Shown here piece by piece: positions 34,035-43,830 of a DNA stretch of 64,000 nt. The position numbers were made by a program, and so were the translations under genes. Source of the stretch: Ganoderma boninense (taxonomy: Eukaryota; Basidiomycota; Agaricomycetes; Polyporales; Polyporaceae); contig CM035309.1 of assembly GCA_002900995.3 (NCBI GenBank), positions 1,990,389-2,054,388 of the forward strand. The letters are read 5' to 3'. Under the pieces are notes generated by a model. That model was given only the letters and a program-made list of their open reading frames with translations. It ran no database searches and was not told the origin of the DNA. The stretch's first letter is position 1. Each line of letters begins with the position of its first letter.

Positions 34035-34744
34035 ATGTCTCAGATGGCAATCTTGCCCGCTTCGCACCTCCTCTCCTACGGCATGCTCCTCGGCACAACC
34101 GTCTATCAGGTGAGCCTCAAATCAAGGGTCACGATTCATAACCACCAGCCCTACCACACGAAGCGCTAACCACTTACACAGACGTTCGTCATGACCAAAG
34201 TGGCCTACCTCGCGCTTCCAACCTCCGCGTTTACCACGCTCCAGAAGAGGGTCTTCCCAGTCTACTTCCAGCTGCAGTCGCTCCTGCTCGTCGCGACCGC
34301 CTTGACGTACCCGCCCACGAGCGTCCTCGCACTCGCCAAGGCCCCGCTCGACGCGGGGCTCCTCGCGTTCGCGGGCGCGACGGCGCTCGCGAATCTGGCC
34401 AAGTACGGCCCCGCGACCACCGCCGCGATGATTGCGCGCACGCACCAGGGTGAGCGTCCCATCTCTACATCACGTTTCCTATGTTTCTTTCTCACCTCGG
34501 ATCCCGGGCTTCACCGAGGGTCGTGGATCCCGATGGCTGGATGTTGGATGCTGACGACGATGGTAATGTAACAGAGACCAGGGACGGGAAGAAGCACGAC
34601 GATCCGTCTGGCGTCAGCGAGGAGATGCGCTTGAAGAAGAGGGCGTTCTCCCGGAACCATGCGATGAGCATTCACCTGAACCTCCTGTCGGTGATTGCGA
34701 CCGTGGCCTACGGACTCAGCCTAGCGACCAGGCTCAAGTTTTGA
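34035..34744 (+). CDS. DUF4149 / TMEM205-like membrane protein
   Basis: A small multi-pass membrane protein of the DUF4149 family, to which human TMEM205 belongs. Exons: 34035-34109, 34182-34449 and 34575-34744. The first helix reads LLSYGMLLGTTVYQTFVMTK, followed by the family motif FTTLQKRVFPVYFQLQS, a second and third hydrophobic segment (LLLVATALTYPPT; AGLLAFAGATALANL), and a last helix near the C-terminus (LLSVIATVAYGLSLATR) after the conserved FSRNHAMSIHLN. About 170 residues and four helices are normal. Function in fungi is not established; TMEM205 has been linked to drug tolerance in human cells. No anomalies. Confidence 0.87.
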
Positions 34745-35382
34745 GCAGGGCGGGGTCGAGGATTGCGGCATGTCCTGGTCTTTCTTCGTGGCTGTACATA
34801 GAATGTGGACTAGGCAGGAAAATGCGGCGAAAACTCGAAACTCGACGACCGAAAGATGGAGGGAAGGGCACTCCTGATCGTCATCAGCCAAATTGCTATG
34901 TGCGGTGGAAGTGTTGAAGCCGCAATCCTCAGCCACCCAAGCGGTGGTATCAGCAGCCCCGCTGGGTAACATATCCGGTTCATTGACTGAAACCACCGCC
35001 CGGATGTTTTGCGTACCTGCTAAGCTTCGTCAAGATGAGACACACCCCAACAGACACTATGTTGTATGCGGACCTTTTCCATTGTGTGATTATGTTCTGT
35101 CGATGGTAAAGGAGAACACACGTCTGATGTGGCCTGACGAGAAAGCGCTTCGTGTGCAGCTCGAGGGTCCGAGAGCCTGTGGCCGGAGAAACGTTTCCTG
35201 TCCATGATATGAAAAAAGCACCGGTGAAAGTAGATGCAAACCCGGGAATGTATGCCGACACAGATGACCAAACCTAGCGCCGAATCCAGGGTGCAAAGTG
35301 GGAAGTAGAAGTAGAGGTGTGAATAGTAGCCGGATGTAAGATATGGCACATGCAAAAGGGTGACTCCAAACGACCGCAGAGA
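34745..35382. other. Convergent intergenic region
   Basis: A 638-base gap between the stops of the DUF4149 gene (plus) and the CIA30 gene (minus). It should hold two 3' untranslated regions. No further gene was supported; a reading of the frame past the CIA30 terminal intron gives only a low-quality extension. Confidence 0.5.
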
Positions 35383-36406
35383 CTAAAGGACCGGCGGTCT
35401 CTGCCACTGTGTACCCTCTGTGGGCACTTTTTCTAATACATGCATGGCCAATTAGAGTTGAACGCCGGGTATATGCGACTGACGTACCCAAAGAACTTCT
35501 GTCCGTGACATCCTCGATGTTGACCGCACGTATTGAATCAATGCCCAGCTCATACGAACCCTCCACACCGCTGTTTCCGCCTAGCAGAGAGATGCCGATT
35601 GTCCGGACGCGTTCGCGATACATTTGGACCTGATGCGGTACGAGCTCGCCAGCGTTGGTGAGGACGAAGTCTTTGAATGGAATCTACGGGGCATTTCAAC
35701 TTCAGCGGGGTACGTGAAGTGCATAACACTCACAAATACGTCCTCCCAGCCGCCATCGTCTTTCCTAAAGAACAGCCGGTGCTGCCATAGGTCGGTCGTG
35801 ATGGGTCCGTCAGTCTGGAGGTTGACGAAGTAGGAGTTGCGTGTTCTTGGGTGACCCAATGCTCGAACGCGCAGAGCCAGGTACTCGTGGTTCGACACGT
35901 CCTCCGTTATCTCGCCGAACAGTGTTGACTGAGGCTGAAGGGAATCCGCTCATCATGGTGAACGAATACTCAGCGGAAGCGGCAACGTACCTTGCTTCTA
36001 AAGCCCGCATAACCACCTCGGATCTGCCCCTCTAGCCCATGCCTTACTGCCAATCTCATCTCGCCCCAGAACTTCCCTGTCGGCCGATTAACGAGGGAAG
36101 GACTCTTCCCAGGGGTGGGTGGCTTTGCGGTAGACTCGTCTAGGCCAAAGTTTACATTAGACATCCCGCCGACGTCCGCATCGCAGCCTGTGGCAAACTG
36201 GTCGATGTCTTCGGAACTGTTGAAGGTAAAGAGACGTTTGGGTGCGCGCGACGGCTCTTCGGCGCCCTCCATGCGCAGGACTGCACGAGAAGCACTGTAC
36301 CTCAGCAGGAAGGCCTGGGGGACACGACAGACGTCTGCGTACTGCGGGAGGTGTTGTCGCGGAGGAGCTTGCTGCTTCGATTGAGGTATTGACCAAAGCG
36401 CGACAT
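35383..36406 (-). CDS. CIA30 domain protein, complex I assembly factor (NDUFAF1-like)
   Basis: A CIA30/NDUFAF1-type protein, needed to assemble the membrane arm of mitochondrial NADH dehydrogenase. Exons: 36343-36406, 35991-36280, 35734-35928, 35488-35683 and 35383-35432; all phases agree. It starts MSRFGQYLNRSSKLLRDNTS, then ILRMEG, and the domain text follows: LFTFNSSEDIDQFATGCDAD, VGGMSNVNFGLDES, KFWGEMRLAVRHG, GGYAGFRSK, YLALRVRALG, SYFVNLQTDGPI, DLWQHRLFFR, IPFKDFVLTNAGELV and ISLLGGNSG..GSYELGIDSI. The last exon is only 50 bases. A 7-base tandem repeat sits 47 bases before the start codon. The protein should act in the mitochondrial matrix. No frame break. Confidence 0.93.
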
Positions 36407-36936
36407 GGCGAACGGAGCCCAGCGAAGGCTTGGAGGTGGGCAGGAGGTGGGTCGGGACTCGGGACTCGGGACTCGGGACTCGGGAGCAGGCGCGACTGTC
36501 GCGCGTCAAGCGACGCTATTCAACGTCATCGGCAGTCCCGGCGTCTGTCGGTGCGAGCATCTTGTCTTAGTCTACTTCTACGTCTTTCGCCTTGAGCTTT
36601 CTCGTCTTGATCGGAATCCTCGCCAGTCTAATCTATCTGAAGAACCAATATTCTTGATCATGTCTCTTTCAATTGCCCTCGGAACAAGACCTTTCATGCA
36701 TCCAGGCAGAAGCTGTGTACAAGGCGACGTGCCAGCCGAGGAGGATAGGTGACGCGGTTCGGATGTGCCGACAGCGATCGTGAGCCAGTAGCTCGGGGCC
36801 GTAAATGTTCGGGTGCGTGTTGGTTTTCCCTTTCTCTCTCAACCTCCACGTCCTCGACGTGCTCCCGTCCCAGGCCTCAAGGACGCCTCCACACTCCCTA
36901 CCCACCACGCCCACACGGCACTTCCCTTTTTTCTCG
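36407..36936. other. Divergent promoter region
   Basis: This 530-base gap separates the starts of the CIA30 gene (minus) and the membrane protein gene (plus). It holds a short tandem repeat at 36453-36485 and CT-rich stretches near 36820-36930 that likely form the plus-strand leader. No gene. Confidence 0.5.
36453..36485. repeat. 7-base tandem repeat (CGGGACT), nearly five copies
   Basis: The unit CGGGACT is repeated four full times plus five bases from 36453 to 36485, in the upstream region of the CIA30 gene. It is a minisatellite-like array likely to vary in copy number between strains. Confidence 0.9.
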
Positions 36937-39191
36937 ATGTTGTATCAACCTTCCCTGCTCAGTCTGTCCTTTCTTGTCCTGACTTGTGCCTCCCCGACAC
37001 TTGGCGCCGTAGAAGAGCCTTCTTCAACGACATCCGAACCACAGTCCACGGTCGTGTCAGTCCCACAGCCCCTGCTTCGCCTCCACCGTCACCACCATCA
37101 TCGCCAGCAACACCAGGTTAATTGGATCCCACAGGCGGCTAGCGGCGATCCTCGAACACAACTCCCCGCTGGTATCCCAGGGTCTTTGCCCCAAACTCGT
37201 TCTGCGATGTTGCCTCCAACCAGTCCGGTGAAATTGCCCCCGATTAGTGCCGCGATATTACCCTCACCTGGCCCTGCGACGTTGATCTTAACCAGTCCTG
37301 GTTCACTTTCCTCAACTGCCCCTGCGATTTTGCCCTCAAAGAGCTCGCCGACATTGATTCCGACTAATGTGGCGGGTTTGTCCCCAGCCGTTCCAAACCA
37401 GAGCGGTTTTCCTACTGCTAATAAGGAGGCTTCTGTCACGGCTGTCCAGTCTCAGACCGCTGTTCCTCTCGGTATTGATATTCCCGACAACAGAATCGAC
37501 GATTCTCCGTCGGATCCAGATCCTGACGTGGACGCTGAGGACCAGACCGATCTTGATACTACGATCGAACCCTCACTGAATGCTGCGAACTCGTCTACGT
37601 CGACTGCAACACCGCCTGTGGGCTCTCCGGTATCCTTCTCTCTTGATTCTTTCATGCCGACACTGCCTGTGCCTGTAATTATTCCCTCCGGCATTCCTAG
37701 CTCAAGGTCCCGATCTTTCACTACGCGCCTCACCTTCCCGGTCGTGGCGCCTACCCCCGCCCCTGCCGCTTCCCGAGTCTCTTCTTCGCGACTAACTCTT
37801 AGCCTGCAGTCAAGTTCGACTCCTTTATCAGTGTCTCCTGCATCTGGCTCACCAACACTAGGTTCAACTGCTTCGGTCTCTGTCGTCCTCCTACTAGTAG
37901 TCCACCAGGCGCAACCAATCGCGACCTTAACCATCCGAACCCAGCGTCGTCCTCCCCGCAAGCGGAAAGGTCCAAGAAGGCTGCTATACTCGCCGGCTTC
38001 CTCATCCTAGGCACGCTTGGTGCGATTGGAGTCGCGCTCTTCTGCTCCTACTGCGGCCTCTACCGGTGCCGCCGCCGCCGCCGGAACCGCGGGATCTCGC
38101 CGGCGGACCGCATCGCCGAAGAGGGCCTGAACGGTGACGACCCGCCGAAGCTTGTCCGGGTGAACCTGGACGAGAAGTGGTCCATTGTGCCCGGCTCTCC
38201 GCCGCCCACTGACCTGGAGGACTTCGTCGACACGCTGCCGCGCGACGCCCACGCTCACACCCTCTCGTGCAGCACATGCCCCCCGGACTCGCTCAATGGC
38301 GTCCGTGGTGGTGTCCCAGGCGGAGGCAACCGCGCACCAGGCCAGCTGGATCCAGGCTGGGTGTTTCCGAATCACCTCCATCTTGCGAACTTAGCTCTTC
38401 AGCCTCAGGGTGAGAACACGACGACGGGCACCTCTCTGGCCTTCACGAACGTCCACCTGCAGGGTCCTGAAACACCGTCCCAGTCCTCAGCCTTCCCTGT
38501 CGCGACCCTAGAGTCGAGCGCGGCGGGCGGCGGTGATACACCCCCAGACAAGCCTCCCGTCGCGGGGAGGATAAGCACCTCGGGCGACAGCTACATGACG
38601 TGCGACAGCGCGAGCAAGTACTCCATGGCCAGCGGTCGCCGCGCGTCCGGTGTCGAGTCCGTCGTCGGGACCAGCGAGAGCGACAAAGACAATGACATCG
38701 GCAACGCCAGCAGCGGCACCATGGGGGCGGTTTCGGAGCGGCCGAGCACGCCGGACGCGTCGCACTCGTCCTCGATGACGGGCTCGCCGTCCATTTTGAT
38801 GACTCCCCAGCAGCCCGCGAGGGTAGCGGATGTCGCGCTGCTGGCGTCCTCATCTCCACCCCCCGCTAGTGTCCGGGGCGGCCCCGCGATCGCCAGGCCT
38901 GGGCAGGCGGCGGCTGAGGGTGCCACAGGGGAGGACCCGGAGTGGGACGTCGTTGCGGCGTACTCGTACGTCGCACGAGAGGAGGCGAAGGGGACAACGG
39001 TTGGGGAGCTGATCGCCCGGTCGCGGGAGATGCAGCCTACACCCGGGCAGAAGGCCTCGTCGCAGAAGGCAGCGAGAAAGAAGAACGTGAGGGAGCGGCG
39101 GGCGACTGGAGTCGGGATCGCGGGCAAGAGCAGGGTTGTCGGGCCCCTGACGCTGGGTGAGAAGAAGGTCATGGTGGTCCATGGCGCATGA
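36937..39191 (+). CDS. Single-pass membrane protein with mucin-like ectodomain
   Basis: An unrecognised type I membrane protein. It starts MLYQPSLLSLSFLVLTCASP, a good signal peptide. The following 300 or so residues are rich in Ser, Thr and Pro with loose repeats of the pattern P(S/T)xPxxLPP, likely O-glycosylated. Near 37985-38050 lies one transmembrane helix (AAILAGFLILGTLGAIGVAL) followed by CSYCGLYRCRRRRRN, a Cys-containing stop-transfer signal. The inner part, about 370 residues, is Ser/Pro/Gly-rich with a small aromatic-acidic motif (DPEWDVVAAYSYVAREEAKG) and a basic end. The frame of the ectodomain and of the helix differ by one base; the switch lies near 37881-37890, where one more C would join them. 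The architecture resembles wall-stress sensors (Wsc/Mid2), but no WSC domain is seen, so this is only an analogy. Confidence 0.7.
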
Positions 39192-39724
39192 CGCGTCGAG
39201 TGAGGGAGGCAGAGGGCGGACGGATCGTCGGCGGTTGGAGAAGCTTAGTGGGGTTTTGTGGAGTTCATTGTCGTTTGTGACGGAGAGCTTCACTACCACA
39301 TTCTTTTAGGCCTTTATGGCATCATGGTCGCCACGATGTTGATGAAATATACGTTTGAGAAAATCCAGACGGAAGATGCGCCAAGCCCTTCGAACGGTGA
39401 CTCTGCAAAATGACATTCTCGTCGAGGGAAACGATGGCATAATCGGTCCAGCGGTCCTGTCTAAAACGTTGTAACGGTCCCCACGGATAGAAGCATCGCA
39501 CTCGCATCCGCAAGGCTGCCAATGCTCGTCTTCATAGTGCGACTTCTCCAAACAATTGTACTAGAACGTGATCATTCGTTTATAAGGGTGCCTACCCAAC
39601 ATATAGATTGTGCAAATGTGAGAGCCAAACTCCATGTTACGCTGTTTGCATCCAAAAGGATTCACTAACAGTATCTCCAAGCTCCGCTTGAACGTTAAGA
39701 CGTACCTCATAGACTATCTATGTA
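39192..39724. other. Convergent intergenic region
   Basis: A 533-base gap between the stops of the membrane protein gene (plus) and the MFS transporter (minus). No feature beyond likely 3' untranslated sequence. Confidence 0.5.
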
Positions 39725-41474
39725 TTATGGAAGGCGACGTGTGGGGACAAGCCCAGCTACAGCAATAATGCACAGAAGCCAATATACCAGAGTACCTCGA
39801 GCAATGTTCTTCTCTAGGGAGACAGAGAACAAGGAAGACGACGCCGCTGGCGCGATGGCTCGGACAGTCGAAGCCGTCGTCTGTGCAAGACCGTTGGTCA
39901 AACCAAGCGCCCCCTTGCACGGCGCGCCTTCGCTGATGTACATGAAGATGCATCCTGAAACGTGGTCATGTCAGCATCGTGTACATTCACACCCTGAACA
40001 GCCCGACTCACCCCAGGTCATGAACGTGTGCAGATACACAACGAACTGCACAACCACAAGCACCCACGTCGCCACACCGACTTTTCCCGCTCGCTTCGTC
40101 ACGAAGCTGATGAGCGGAAACAGCGCGAACACCGTCACAAACAACGAATATGACAGCGTGTAGAGCCGCTTCGAGCCGAGCCTCCGGTGCATCGAAGGGA
40201 AAGCAAAGATCTGGATCATCCCTCCGACAAGGCCCGCAACACCTTGGACGAGGCCGATGGTGAAGGAGCTGAAGCCAAGACCACCGAGGGGTATACTCGT
40301 GGAGTACATGAGGGGATAAGTACTTGAACGCATTGGTCCATCAGTGCAATAAATGCGTAGTTGAGAATCGGCCAGAGGACGCGAGGCACCAATACCGTCC
40401 GGATAGTGATAACCTCGTGGGAGGCGGCTTCCGAGCTCGAGGTGTCCTTCGGGATGCACGTCTCCATTTGTCTTTTCGACATCGACCTGCGGTGTCAGGG
40501 AATGGTTCTTTCCTCCCTTAACGTGGAGAGTTCGAGGAAGTGTCTAGCAGATAATGAGCATCGCTCTTCCCAAAAAAAGGTTTCTGAACAGACCTCTTTG
40601 AGCCCAATTAGGGCGAAGACGAACGCACTCATCGACACGCATGCCGTGACGATGCAGGGCAAAAAATAAGGGTACGTCGTCCAAAAAGTCTCATGTTGAA
40701 AAACCCGCCAGTGGTCCCCCGGCCTTGAGAAGACACCACCGATGATAGGACTACAAATGGTCTCGTCAGCGGACACTCAAGATAATAATGCAAAGGTAGC
40801 CTACCCGATCGTGCTTCCAAGCGACCAGATCATGGGCAAGTACGCAAAGCCTCTTGCGCGATTCGTCGAGTCCGTGATCTCCGCCATCATGCTTTTCGAA
40901 ACGCCGATGTTTCCGTTGAGGGCGCCCTCTGCACATCGGCTGAGGACGAGGGCCCAATATTTTGTTGAAAGCCCGAACCCGATCATCGACAGCGTCAGGC
41001 CGAGGAGGCCGCCCAGCAAGACGGGTTTACGTCCGATGCGATCCGACGCACGACCCCATTGGAGGACGCAGACCGCTTCCGACAGCGTAAAATGAGGATT
41101 CCTTGCAGCGGAAGAAGCGCATGAGCGAAGCAACACAGAACCACCAACGGAAGTTGGCAGCCTGATGAAGAACGTACGATGAGTCCGGCGAAATAACCTG
41201 TCTTGCGCTCGTCTCCGCCAGTGACACCGGTTTGCCTCACGAGCTGGTTGACGAAGGGGTAGATGACAGTGGATGTGATAGGCTCGGCGAGCTGAAGGTA
41301 CAGCAGAAAGAAAAGCTGTAGCTTTGGTAGTGGCGTCTCTGTCGCTGGCATGGAGTCTCCGCTCTGTTCCTCCCGTTCTCTTGGTGGTAGTACTTGACTC
41401 GAGTCTTCACGCCCTCGCGCATCCTCGACGACGTGGGCAGCAGGGTCAGCTACGATGCTCCTAGCGTTGCTCAT
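39725..41474 (-). CDS. MFS transporter, DHA1/ZIF-like, two frame breaks
   Basis: A major facilitator transporter with 12 predicted helices, of the drug:proton antiporter type common in basidiomycetes. Exons: 41178-41474, 40805-41101, 40594-40750, 40012-40461 and 39725-39954. The N-terminal tail is hydrophilic, then KLQLFFLLYLQLAEPITSTV starts helix 1. Motif A is GRASDRIGRKPVLLGG. Later parts are GALNGNIGVSKSMMAEITD, PMIWSLGSTIGPIIGG, LKETCIPKD, then VPRVLWPILNYAFIALMDQC and GGLGFSSFTIGLVQG. Two single-base faults break the frame. One extra C (plus strand) at 41079-41080 interrupts ESSFYAVEAVCVLQW, and one missing G in the G run at 40312-40315 interrupts QVLIPLMYSTSI. With both counted, all exon phases agree. 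Substrate cannot be told; the family includes zinc-chelate and drug exporters. Confidence 0.85.
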
Positions 41475-42015
41475 GGAGAACAGTGAGAGACGGCGGAGTT
41501 GGGCCCAACGCAGCTCCCTGTTTTAAGTATCCGCCCCACGGCGTAAACTGCAGGAGCATGAGGATGAGTACGTACTGACAATTTTTGGGAACATGAATTG
41601 CGGCGGAGCTACAGTCTAGGACCTGCATTCATGATCGGCGAGTGGGTCTTCCTGGAAGGAAGAAAGCTAGAAGAATGACTCACCCGCCATTGCCCTCCCT
41701 CGTGGTCTGCTTCATCCGTGCACCACGAGAGCTTCACGATCAATCTACATCAGTTCCAAGGTTGTACATAGCCCCACCATTCCGTATACATCCCCTTCTA
41801 AGACGACAAAACAAGGTCGATTTCGCCTCGATGGAAGCACGACCCTTGAAAATGCAAAGCCTTCGAGAAGACTGCGCGCGTCTTGATGGCACTCAAAACG
41901 GCAAAATCGGTCCGGGACGGAATTAATTCAAAGGTAGTTGTAAACCAACAGTCCAACAGTGCACCCCGCAAGTGCTTTTGGGTATGCTCGACTAGTGAAC
42001 AAGCGAGCTAGCGAT
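41475..42015. other. Intergenic region
   Basis: A 541-base gap between the MFS transporter start and the stop of the ketol-acid reductoisomerase, both on the minus strand. No recognisable feature; it should hold the transporter promoter. Confidence 0.5.
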
Positions 42016-43452
42016 CTATGATTGCCTGTCCGGGCGGAGGGAACGGACGACCTTGCCTAAGAGAACAGTCAACAAACAGCCCTAGCGAACACGTCATGAA
42101 AAAGCAGCGCACCTGCCCGCCAGATCTCCTGCTCGTCGATCTCCTTAAGCTCCTTCGCGAGGTCCTCACGGTACGTAGAGCGGCCGTTGAACTCGAGGCT
42201 GCGGCGAGTCTCCGTGCCGTTCTTCACGCTCTCGTAGAGACGCTCGAAGACGGGAACGTTGATCTTCTCGAACTCCTTCGCCCAGTCGAGCGCGCCACGA
42301 CGGGCAGTCGTGGAGCACGCGTTGTACATGTAGTCCATGCTGGACGTGGAATGAACGTCTAAGGGGGAGGCATGCGGACAAGCAACGTCGATACTCACCC
42401 GTACTGCCCAATGAGGGGGTAGAGAGACTGGGTAGCCTCCTCGACAGTCTCGTTGAACGCCTCCGACGGAGTGTGGCCGTTTTTGCGGAGAACCTGGTAC
42501 TGGGCGAGGAAGAGACCCTGGATGGCGCCCATCAACTACAAAAAATGTGTCAGCTATGGATTACAACAGACAACACAGTGACACGCACGACACCGCGCTC
42601 GCCATAGAGGTCAGAGTAGACCTCCTTCTCGAAGGTGGTCTCGTAGAGGTAGCCAGAGCCAACCGCGACACCGAGGGCGACGGCCTTCTCCTTGGCCTTG
42701 CCAGTGACGTCCTGCCAGACGGCAACGGAAGAGTTGATGCCACGGCCCTCCTTGAAGAGCGTGCGGACGGTGCGGCCGGAGCCCTTGGGCGCGACGAGGA
42801 TGACGTCCACGTCGGTGGGGGGCACGACCTTGGTGTCATCCTTGTACACGACGGAGAAGCCGTGCGAGAAGTAAAGCGTCTTGCCCTTAGTGATGAGGGG
42901 TGCGAGCTTGGGCCACGTCTGGGACTGCGCGGCGTCCGAGAGGAGGTTCATGATGATCGTCCCGCGGCCGATCGCCTCCTCAATGGGGAAGAGGGTTTTG
43001 CCGGGCACCCAGCCGTCCTCGATCGCCTGCTTCCAGGACTCGCCGCCCTCGCGGACACCGACGATGACATTCAGACCGTTGTCGCGGGCATTGAGGCCCT
43101 GGCCGTGGCCCTGCGAGCCGTAGCCAATGAGGGCGAGGGTGTCATTTTTGAAGTAATCCTGGAGCTTCGCGAGCGGCCAGTCGCTGCGCTCGTAGACGAC
43201 CTCGTCCGTGCCAGCGAAGTTGAGGGTCTTCACTCCGCGCGTGGTCTAAAGTTTTTTTAAAGGCAAACATTGGCACAAATACGGCAGTTGATTGATGACT
43301 GGACGTACCATGACAGCGGTGCGGGGTACGGCAGACCGCGCTGCGGCATTGCGAGCGAGGGCCGAGTACGACGCCTTGGTGACCTGGGCAGCGGCGCGCG
43401 GGGCACGACGGGAGGCAGCACGGGCAGCAGCACGGAGAGCGAAGGAGGACAT
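42016..43452 (-). CDS. ILV5: Ketol-acid reductoisomerase, mitochondrial
   Basis: Acetohydroxyacid reductoisomerase, the second common step of valine, leucine and isoleucine synthesis, which uses NADPH and Mg2+ in mitochondria. Exons: 43309-43452, 42589-43245, 42399-42535, 42113-42339 and 42016-42056, all in phase. The N-terminus (MSSFALRAAARAASRRAPRA) is a strong mitochondrial presequence. The NADPH site is LALIGYGSQGHGQGLNARD, followed by VIVGVREGGESW. The acid-rich metal-binding helices include NETVEEATQSLYPLIGQYGM and the conserved CSTTARRGALDW. The C-terminal exon gives GKVVRSLRPDRQS, as in other fungi. Length is about 400 residues, the short (class I) fungal form. The upstream region has a TATA element and two TGACTCG motifs, suggesting cross-pathway control. 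Confidence 0.97.
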
Positions 43453-43830
43453 GGTGGTTGGAAGAATACCTTTACGCGACCGTGACTCGGTACCCAGTTT
43501 ATAGCCCTTAAATTTTAGCGCCAGCTCACGCCATTCTTGACTCGTCCCGGGCGCCCGCCACTCCAAAGTCTCTCTTCCTCCGACGCCTTCCCTGCGCACC
43601 CTGTCTCGCCTGCCCCGCTGTTCTCGCATGCCAAGGATAGCATACAGAATGCCGTTCATTTCATCCACATATTTTGTACCTCGGATGCGGCGCGCTGCCG
43701 TCCCAAATCATGAGCTCAAGGTGAGCGCTTTCGGCCCAACTCGTCACTCAAAATCAAACACCTCGAGATCCATTGCATTTCAAAATGACGCTGGGTACTT
43801 CATTTTTAAGTGCTAATGAGCGACAAGAGA
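43453..43830. other. Intergenic region with ILV5 promoter
   Basis: A 378-base gap between the ILV5 start and the stop of the ThuA-like gene, both on the minus strand. It contains the TATA element and the two TGACTCG motifs noted separately. Confidence 0.5.
43483..43544. promoter_or_regulatory. TATA box and two Gcn4/CpcA-like motifs before ILV5
   Basis: TGACTCG occurs at 43483-43489 and 43538-43544, each six of seven bases of the Gcn4/CpcA consensus TGA(C/G)TCA. Between them, on the minus strand, TATAAA lies at 43498-43503, about 46 bases before the ATG. Branched-chain amino acid genes are known targets of general amino acid control in fungi. The proximal motif lies downstream of the TATA element, which is unusual, so only the distal one is a good candidate. 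Confidence 0.4.

Noticed and set aside
40462..40593. Extra frame break in the MFS linker
   Set aside because: Using the acceptor just before ACGTGC gives LKETCIPKD in phase, so no indel is needed there.
42547..43260. 237-codon plus-strand frame
   Set aside because: Antisense shadow of the ketol-acid reductoisomerase gene, which is certain.
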